From positions 1,674,001 to 1,738,000 of the forward strand of contig NZ_JACHMQ010000001.1 of the NCBI RefSeq assembly GCF_014208105.1: a DNA stretch of 64,000 nucleotides, given 5' to 3'. Position 1 is the stretch's first letter, and every line of letters begins with the position of its first letter. This DNA is from Actinomadura coerulea. Its GTDB lineage: Bacteria; Actinomycetota; Actinomycetes; Streptosporangiales; Streptosporangiaceae. Shown here piece after piece: positions 59,053-64,000 of the stretch. The position numbers and the translations under genes were made by a program. The notes below the pieces were generated by a model. The model did no database searches. It had not been told where the DNA came from and saw nothing but the letters and a program-made list of their open reading frames with translations.

Positions 59053-60201
59053 ATGATTCCGCTGTTCAAGGTCGCGATGGCGCCGGACGCCCCCGGCCGC
59101 GTCTCCGAGGTGCTCGGCAGCGGCCGCCTGGAGCACGGACCCAAGGTGGTCGAGTTCGAGAAGGCCCTGGCGCTGCGCCTCGGCAACCCGCGCGTCCTGG
59201 CCGTCAACTGCGGCACCTCCGGTCTCCACCTCGCGTTCAGCATGGTGGCCGACCCCGACCGGTTCCCCGCGACCGTCCAGCCACCCGGCGGCGCCGGCGG
59301 GCCGGGCGAGGTGCTGAGCACGCCGCTGACCTTCGAGGCCACGAACTGGCCGATCCTGGCCCACGGGCTGCGCGTGCGCTGGGTCGACGTCGATCCGGCC
59401 ACGCTGACGATCGACCTCGACGACCTCGCCGCGAAGATCTCGCCGGCCACCCGCGCGATCGTCGTCGTCCACTGGCTGGGCTATCCGGTGGACCTCAACC
59501 GGCTGCGCGAGATCGTCGACCGGGCCGAGGAGGCCCACGGGTTCCGTCCCGTGGTGATCGAGGACTGCGCGCAGGCCTGGGGCGCCACCTACCGGGGGGC
59601 GCCGCTCGGCAACCACGGGAACGTCTGCGTGTACAGCTTCGGCGCCATCAAGGTCCTCACCGCCGGAAGCGGCGGGCTGATCGTGCTGCCCGACGACGAC
59701 CTGCACCGGCGGGCCCGGCTGCGCCGCTGGCTCGGCATCGAGCGGCAGGCCGACCGGGTGCACGGCGACTACGACGTCGCCGAGTGGGGCTACCGGTTCC
59801 CGATGAACGACATCTCCGCCGCGATCGGGCTGTCCAATCTGGAGATCGTCGACGGCCTGCTCGCACGGACGCGCCGGAACGCCGCCTTCTACGACAAGGA
59901 GCTGTCGGGGATCGCGGGCGTCGAGCACACCGAGCGGGCCGACGACCGGGAGCCCTCGTTCTGGGCGTACCCGCTGAAGGTGGCCGACCGCGCGTCCTTC
60001 ATGCGGAAGATGGCCGACGCCGGGATCATGACGAGCGTCATCTCCCGGCGCAACGACGCCCACAGCTGCGTCGCCGCGGCCCGGGAGGAGCTGCCGGGCC
60101 TGGACGGCGTGCACGACCGCGTGGTCTACGTGCCCGTCGGCTGGTGGCTGTCCGAGGAGGAGCGCGCCCACATCGCGGACACGATCAGGTCGGGCTGGTG
60201 A
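59053..60201 (+). CDS. DegT/DnrJ/EryC1-family NDP-sugar aminotransferase
   Basis: 382 residues from ATG 59053, after GAGGGAG. GSGRLEHGPKVVEFEKALALRLG, VNCGTSGLHLAF, VVIEDCAQAWGATYRGAPLGNHGNVCVYSFGAIKVLTAGSGG (Lys200 as Schiff-base lysine) are diagnostic. It transfers an amino group to a 3- or 4-keto NDP-sugar. With a pentose route present it may make the aminopentose (as proposed for CalS13, from memory) or a 4-amino-6-deoxyhexose. Convergent with the sulfur-carrier-like gene. Confidence 0.93.
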   Translation: MIPLFKVAMAPDAPGRVSEVLGSGRLEHGPKVVEFEKALALRLGNPRVLAVNCGTSGLHLAFSMVADPDRFPATVQPPGGAGGPGEVLSTPLTFEATNWPILAHGLRVRWVDVDPATLTIDLDDLAAKISPATRAIVVVHWLGYPVDLNRLREIVDRAEEAHGFRPVVIEDCAQAWGATYRGAPLGNHGNVCVYSFGAIKVLTAGSGGLIVLPDDDLHRRARLRRWLGIERQADRVHGDYDVAEWGYRFPMNDISAAIGLSNLEIVDGLLARTRRNAAFYDKELSGIAGVEHTERADDREPSFWAYPLKVADRASFMRKMADAGIMTSVISRRNDAHSCVAAAREELPGLDGVHDRVVYVPVGWWLSEEERAHIADTIRSGW

Positions 60202-60222
60202 CCGCCGCGGCGGGCCGGGCCC

Positions 60223-60245
60223 GGCGGGAGGCCTAGCCTCCCGCC
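60223..60245. terminator. Bidirectional hairpin overlapping a stop codon
   Basis: GGCGGGAGGC-CTA-GCCTCCCGCC, perfect 10-bp stem; the loop is the stop codon of the sulfur-carrier-like gene, and the right arm encodes its Gly-Gly end. It serves both converging genes. Confidence 0.75.
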
Positions 60246-60508
60246 AGCGGCGGGATGATCTCGACGCGGCTGCCGGGCGCGAGCGCGACGTCGCCCGGCG
60301 GCGTCGCGCGGGGCACCTGCTCGCCGTCGACGAGGAACAGGTGGTAGGGCAGCAGGTCGCCGGCCGGGGAGTAGAGCCGGTAGCCGGCCTCCGGGTGCGA
60401 GCGCACGAACGTCTCCAGGAGCTCGCGCAGGGTGGCCGCGGGCAGCTCCGAGCGCACCTTGCCGGAGGTCACGTTGTGCCAGCTGCCGGGGACGATGAGG
60501 TGGGGCAT
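60233..60508 (-). CDS. MoaD/ThiS-type beta-grasp sulfur-carrier-like protein
   Basis: 91 residues. The pattern is that of small ubiquitin-like sulfur carriers: LPAATLRELLETFVRSHPEAGYRL, LPYHLFLVDGEQVP and PGSRVEIIPPLAGG, ending exactly in the Gly-Gly that such proteins use as a thiocarboxylate. It starts 9 bases after the stop of the FGE-like gene and is probably co-transcribed. Sulfur carriers serve thiamine, molybdopterin and some thiosugar pathways (BE-7585A). Here it could feed a thiosugar or the trisulfide. No MoeB/ThiF activating enzyme is in the window, so a housekeeping one would have to act. Confidence 0.82.
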   Translation of the reverse strand: MPHLIVPGSWHNVTSGKVRSELPAATLRELLETFVRSHPEAGYRLYSPAGDLLPYHLFLVDGEQVPRATPPGDVALAPGSRVEIIPPLAGG

Positions 60509-60517
60509 GGGGCATCC

Positions 60518-61426
60518 TCACGGGTCGCGGACGCATCGGAAACCACTGGCGAAGCAGGCCCATCCGGTCGGGTCGCCGTGCAGGCGCTCGCTGGTGCGGG
60601 CCTGGAAGCGCAGGTTCATCCAGGAGCCGCCGCGGATGACGCGGAAGCGGCCCATCACGCTCAGCAGCGACTCGTCGCAGTCGGGCGACGGGCCGTAGAG
60701 CCGGCTCGGCGAGGCCGTCCACTCGTAGACGTTGCCCGCCATGTCCGCCACCCCGTAGGGGCTGTCGCCGTGCGGGCTGAAACTCCCGACGGGGGTGGTC
60801 AAAGGGACCGGGCCCCGCTCGTCCTGGAGCTCCCTCCACCACGCGCGCCATTCGGCGGCGCTGCGGGTGGCGTCCCCCAGCCGCAGCTCGGTGGTGTTGG
60901 TCCGCTCGCGCGACCACTCGTCGCCCCACGGCCACAGCCGGTACCCGGGGCCGCGCGCGGCGAGCTCCCACTCCGCCTCCGTCGGCAGCCGCCCGCCCGC
61001 CCACGCGGCGAAGGCCTCGGCGTCCTCGACCGCGATGTGGACGGCGGGGTGGTCGTCCGGCGGGACGTAACCGGTGTCCCGCCCGGCCGGACGGCGCCAG
61101 GACGCGCCGGGAGCCGCCTGCCAGTAGTCGGCCCCGTAGACCAGGCTCCAGCCGCGGCGCTCGGCGACCGTCCGGTACCCGGTGGCCTCCACGAAGGCCG
61201 CGTACCGGCCGCAGGTGACCGGGTGGCGGTCGATCACGAAGGGCGCGACCTCCACGAGCGCCTGCGGTGTCTCGTCGCGGAACCAGGGCGTGGGGAAGGG
61301 CTGGTCCTGCTCGGCCAGCCAGTCGAGCACCCACTCCGGCGATCCGAGCCGGAAGGCCGCCCCTTCGACGAGGACCGACTCCCCGGTCTCCGCTCCGCCG
61401 CGCAACGCCGTCTCGTGGTCCGCCAC
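60518..61426 (-). CDS. FGE/sulfatase-modifying-factor-like protein lacking the catalytic cysteines
   Basis: 302 residues. FVIDRHPVTCGRYAAFVEATGY, HPAVHIAVEDAEAFAAWAGGRLPTEAEWELAARG, DMAGNVYEWTASPS and RVIRGGSWMNLRFQARTSERL...GFRCVRDP are the FGE-sulfatase (C-type lectin-like) domain. In formylglycine-generating enzymes the stretch after RGGSW carries the two copper-binding cysteines; none is present here. So it is more likely an oxygenase or sulfur-handling relative, such as the catalytic domain of EgtB-like enzymes, than a true FGE. Coupled with the sulfur-carrier-like gene. Confidence 0.85.
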   Translation of the reverse strand: MADHETALRGGAETGESVLVEGAAFRLGSPEWVLDWLAEQDQPFPTPWFRDETPQALVEVAPFVIDRHPVTCGRYAAFVEATGYRTVAERRGWSLVYGADYWQAAPGASWRRPAGRDTGYVPPDDHPAVHIAVEDAEAFAAWAGGRLPTEAEWELAARGPGYRLWPWGDEWSRERTNTTELRLGDATRSAAEWRAWWRELQDERGPVPLTTPVGSFSPHGDSPYGVADMAGNVYEWTASPSRLYGPSPDCDESLLSVMGRFRVIRGGSWMNLRFQARTSERLHGDPTGWACFASGFRCVRDP

Positions 61427-61464
61427 AGCGCCATCCCGTAGACGATGGTTCTCATCGAGCAGAA

Positions 61465-61482
61465 ACTATATAAAAACATAGC
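61465..61482 (+). promoter_or_regulatory. 18-bp pathway box
   Basis: ACTATATAAAAACATAGC; on the minus strand TATAGT lies 38 bp before the FGE-like start and may be its -10. Confidence 0.55.
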
Positions 61483-61507
61483 ATTGGGGCGGCGTCCGCG
61501 TCACGGC

Positions 61508-62860
61508 TCACCGCCCGATCCCGCGGTAGCCGAACCCGAGGTCGCGGAGCCGCTGGATCGTCTCCGCCCGGTAGTGCATGCGCCCGTCGAAGACCAGGCA
61601 CGGCATCGCGACCAGCCGCCGCAGCCTCTCAAGGTCGATGCGGCGGAACTGCCGGTGCCCGGCGAGGAAGGCGACGGAGTCGGCGCCCTCCACCGCCTGG
61701 TCGAGGTCGTCGGCGGGGGAGCCGCCCACCTCCGCCCGGATCCGCTCCCTGTCGGCGAGCGGGTCGAAGACCCGTACCTCCGCCCCGGCCGCCTGGAGGG
61801 CCTGGACCACCCCCCTGGCGGGGGTGTTGCGCAGGTCGCCGGTGTCGTTCTTGAAGGCGGCGCCGAGAACGGCGATCCTCGCCGACGCCAGGTCCTTGCC
61901 CATCTTGGCGAGGCCGTCCCTGATGACCTCGTAGGCGTACCCGGGCATGGCGTCGTTGACGTGCCGCGCCGTCTCCACCGTCCGCAGCCGGACGCCGCGG
62001 TCCCGGGCGGTGCGCCAGGTCATCCACGGGTCCTTGGTCAGGCACGGTCCGCCGACGCCCGCGCCGGGCCGCAGGATGTTGACCCGTCCGTCCCCCTTGG
62101 GCAGCGAGTTCGCCGCCGCGATCACCTCCATCACGTCGACCTCGAACAGCGCGCAGAACCGGGCCAGTTCGTTGGCCATCGCGACGTTCGCGTCGATCCA
62201 CCAGTTGTTGGCCAGCTTGACGATCTCGGCGATGTCGGCCGTGGGCACGATCCGGACGGGCACGCCCAGCGCCGCCTTCCAGAACCGCGCCGCCGCCGCC
62301 GTGCCGGCGGGTCCGCACCCGCCGACGACGACCGCCAGTTCGCGCAGCTGGGCGAGCGCGTCCCCCTCGGCCAGCCGCTCCGGGCAGTAGGCGAGGCCGA
62401 AGTCCCGGCCCTCGACCAGTCCGCCGCTCTCCAGCAGCGGGACCACCAGCGTGCGCGTGGTCCCGGGGGCGACGGTGCTCTTCAGGATGACCAGCTGGCC
62501 GGTCCGCAGCCGGAGCGCGAGCTGCCGGCACACCTCCTCCAGCTGCGCGGTCAGCAGGGCGCCGTTCCCGTCGACGGGCGTGCCGACCGTGATGAGCACG
62601 ACGTCGGCGTCCGCGAGGACGCCGTAGTCGGTCGTGCACGCCAGCCGCCCGCTCGCGACGAGAGGGGCCAGCGCCTCGGCCAGCCCCGGCTCGGGGATCG
62701 CGCAGCGGCCGGCCCGCAGCTCGGCGACCATCGCCGCGTCGCTGTCGATGCCGACGACGCTCATCCCGCGCCCCGCCAGCGCCACCCCGAGGCACGAGCC
62801 GATGTAGCCGAACCCCAGGATCGCGATCCGCGGGCTTGGAGAATCTGACAAGAATTCCAT
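61508..62860 (-). CDS. UDP-glucose/GDP-mannose-type 6-dehydrogenase
   Basis: 450 residues. N-terminal LGFGYIGSCLGVALAGRGMSVVGIDSD, central KSTVAPGTTRTLV and NNWWIDANVAMANELARF, and the active-site loop GVGGPCLTKDPW with Cys273. It oxidises the 6-CH2OH of an NDP-hexose in two steps to the uronate. With the decarboxylase-like gene at 43390 this gives an NDP-pentose, as proposed for CalS8/CalS9 (from memory). Confidence 0.92.
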   Translation of the reverse strand: MEFLSDSPSPRIAILGFGYIGSCLGVALAGRGMSVVGIDSDAAMVAELRAGRCAIPEPGLAEALAPLVASGRLACTTDYGVLADADVVLITVGTPVDGNGALLTAQLEEVCRQLALRLRTGQLVILKSTVAPGTTRTLVVPLLESGGLVEGRDFGLAYCPERLAEGDALAQLRELAVVVGGCGPAGTAAAARFWKAALGVPVRIVPTADIAEIVKLANNWWIDANVAMANELARFCALFEVDVMEVIAAANSLPKGDGRVNILRPGAGVGGPCLTKDPWMTWRTARDRGVRLRTVETARHVNDAMPGYAYEVIRDGLAKMGKDLASARIAVLGAAFKNDTGDLRNTPARGVVQALQAAGAEVRVFDPLADRERIRAEVGGSPADDLDQAVEGADSVAFLAGHRQFRRIDLERLRRLVAMPCLVFDGRMHYRAETIQRLRDLGFGYRGIGR

Positions 62861-62910
62861 GGTCGCCTTCCTCGTCGTTCTCCGCGCCTTCGGCGCTGCC
62901 GGGCTTAGTT

Positions 62911-62928
62911 ACAATATATTAGTAAAGT
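62911..62928 (-). promoter_or_regulatory. 18-bp pathway box
   Basis: Minus-strand ACTTTACTAATATATTGT, 50 bp before the sugar dehydrogenase and pointing towards it. Confidence 0.6.
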
Positions 62929-63033
62929 GATGTTGTCCCGGGCTGGCCTGCGACGCCAGCCGCTCGCACGGGTGCCGACTGCCCGTCCTTGAGGGAGCTT
63001 CCCGACATGGCCGTTGGAGTCGCCCGATCACTT

Positions 63034-63051
63034 GCTATATGATAGTTAAGT
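63034..63051 (-). promoter_or_regulatory. 18-bp pathway box
   Basis: Minus-strand ACTTAACTATCATATAGC, 35 bp before the plus-strand hydroxylase-like gene; second box in the same divergent region. Confidence 0.6.
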
Positions 63052-63086
63052 GAGTGACCTCGCGCTCGTGACCTCCGGAACGGGAG

Positions 63087-63884
63087 ATGGTGACCGAGGA
63101 ACGCCCTGCCGGCGTCGACCTGTCCTCGCTGGCGCAGCGCTATGCCGACCAGTGGGCCCCCGCGGGCGGGCACGGCCCCTCGATCGCCCGGCTGGCCCGC
63201 ACCGCCGTCCGGCTGGACGAGGACTACTGCCGGGCCGTGGCGGCGTACTACGACCGCGCGCCCATGCGGGGCGGCGACGCGGGCCTGCGCCGGCGCTACG
63301 ACCGGTTGAAGCGCCAGAACCTCCGGCAGTTCCGGTCGATCGTGGAGGCCGGCATCGAGATCGCCCCGTGGCTCGGGGAAGGGCAGCCGTACGAGGGGTC
63401 GCGGCACCTGCGCGAGAGCGTGCACCGGACCGGACGGCTCCACGTCTACCTGACCAGCGCGGGCCACGGGCCGTCCCCGGCCGCCGGCGACCACCCGCTG
63501 TCCGGGCCGTCGGGCGTCGTGGTCGACGGCGTGGAGTTCTGCCACAACGACCTGTTCCGCGCCGTGCACGACATCTTCGGGCACGTGATGCTGGGCAACG
63601 GCTTCGGCCCCAAGGGGGAGTTCCTCGCGGCCTTCTGCCACATGCACACGTACTCGCGGGACGTGCGCCCGATCCTGTTCACCGAGCAGATCGGTCAGAT
63701 CTGCTGGTTCTTCTACGGCCCGCACCTCCTGGACGGCGCGGGCCGGCTGCCGGCCCCCGGCGACCCCGGCCACCTGCCGCCGGCCCGCCGCCCGTACCCC
63801 GAGCAGAAGGTCTTCGCGTTCCCGGCGCGGTTCCTCGACGCGTTCACGAGCCTGTTCCAGCCCGAGAGGAGTCCGGATGACTGA
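63087..63884 (+). CDS. Aromatic-amino-acid-hydroxylase-like non-heme iron protein
   Basis: 265 residues from ATG 63087. HNDLFRAVHDIFGHVMLGNGFGPKGEFLAAF followed by ILFTEQIGQICWFFYG recalls the pterin-dependent phenylalanine-hydroxylase family, where HDxFGH supplies two His ligands and a Glu about 40 residues later the third. The N-terminal half has no clear similarity. It may hydroxylate an aromatic acid or amino acid for the product, or do another oxygenase step. Its stop overlaps the next start by 8 bases, linking it to the cysteine desulfurase. Confidence 0.7.
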   Translation: MVTEERPAGVDLSSLAQRYADQWAPAGGHGPSIARLARTAVRLDEDYCRAVAAYYDRAPMRGGDAGLRRRYDRLKRQNLRQFRSIVEAGIEIAPWLGEGQPYEGSRHLRESVHRTGRLHVYLTSAGHGPSPAAGDHPLSGPSGVVVDGVEFCHNDLFRAVHDIFGHVMLGNGFGPKGEFLAAFCHMHTYSRDVRPILFTEQIGQICWFFYGPHLLDGAGRLPAPGDPGHLPPARRPYPEQKVFAFPARFLDAFTSLFQPERSPDD

Positions 63885-64000
63885 CGTGATGCCGCAGGGA
63901 GGGGGATCTCCGGCACGGCTCGCGGAGCAGGCGTTCCTCCCCAGATCCATCAGGGACGACTTCCCGATCCTGGCGACCGCGCAGGGCGGCGAGCCGCTCG
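63877..64000 (+). CDS. SufS-type cysteine desulfurase, N-terminal fragment (cut by window end)
   Basis: From ATG 63877 the frame reads through the end of the window. The visible 41 residues include RSIRDDFPILATAQGGEPL, the typical start of SufS/CsdA group II desulfurases (R.DFPIL...PL.YLDNAAT). The catalytic parts lie outside. It overlaps the upstream gene by 8 bases. As a sulfur donor it could charge the sulfur-carrier-like protein at 60233-60508. Confidence 0.72.
   Translation, partial: MTDVMPQGGGSPARLAEQAFLPRSIRDDFPILATAQGGEPL

Noticed and set aside
60518..61426. Genuine formylglycine-generating enzyme for a sulfatase
   Set aside because: The catalytic cysteines are missing and no sulfatase gene with a CxPxR site is in the window.
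1..64000. tRNA, rRNA, origin or prophage genes
   Set aside because: No cloverleaf, ribosomal RNA stretch, dnaA-box cluster, integrase or phage structural gene was recognised.

Overview
The DNA is high in GC, with GTG starts, overlapping stop/start codons and AT-rich islands confined to promoters, which points to an actinomycete (Actinomadura- or Micromonospora-like; not determinable more closely). Nearly the whole window is one biosynthetic locus for a glycosylated enediyne. The diagnostic core is unbL-unbV-unbU-pksE-thioesterase at about 15.1-25.1 kb. Around it lie four family-1 glycosyltransferases, NDP-sugar genes (rmlA, an RmlC-like protein, rmlB, a 2,3-dehydratase, an aldo/keto reductase, a DegT aminotransferase, a nucleotide-sugar dehydrogenase and a probable UDP-glucuronate decarboxylase), seven methyltransferase or radical-SAM genes, two P450s, sulfur-handling genes and several self-protection candidates. 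The combination of four sugars, a pentose route, sulfur genes and a START/AHSA1-type protein resembling CalC suggests a ten-membered calicheamicin/esperamicin-type product. That assignment is an inference.

Layout. 0-5.5 kb: end of a UbiB-like kinase gene, ArsR regulator, glycosyltransferase, AHSA1-type resistance candidate, EF-hand protein, ABC-2 permease, arylamine N-acetyltransferase. 5.5-10.4 kb: rmlA, rmlC-like and FkbM methyltransferase genes divergent from a B12-type radical SAM enzyme, then an HxlR-SCP2 regulator. 10.8-15 kb: an unknown gene plus a UbiB-like kinase, a degenerate IS5-like element, and an LmbU-type regulator. 15-25.8 kb: the enediyne polyketide operon, whose PksE C-terminal phosphopantetheinyl transferase domain looks degenerate. 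25.8-33 kb: P450, O-methyltransferase and CoA-transferase, divergent from a TldD/PmbA pair. 33-45 kb: sugar genes, a membrane acyltransferase, a DrrAB-like exporter, a glycosyltransferase. 45-59 kb: AlkD-like DNA repair protein, DUF899 protein, P450, glycosyltransferases, two solute-binding-like proteins without signal peptides, a class V PLP enzyme, methyltransferases. 59-64 kb: aminotransferase, a GG-terminated sulfur-carrier-like protein, an FGE-like protein, sugar dehydrogenase, an aromatic-amino-acid-hydroxylase-like protein and the start of a SufS-type cysteine desulfurase.

Regulation is the most striking pattern. Aligned by hand, 20 intergenic sites share one 18-bp architecture, ACT(T/A)nA-N7-(A/G)TAG(C/T), an imperfect dyad with fixed spacing. 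They sit before glycosylation, tailoring, sulfur and resistance genes and before the HxlR regulator itself, but I find none before the PKS operon, LmbU or the UbiB-like kinase at 11.6 kb. A different palindrome, TTATATAAGT, occurs upstream of exactly three units: the ArsR regulator and the two ABC transporter units. This suggests three layers of control: HxlR for tailoring, ArsR for export, and LmbU or another factor for the core polyketide operon.

All function calls come from reading the translated sequence and recalling family motifs; no database search was run.
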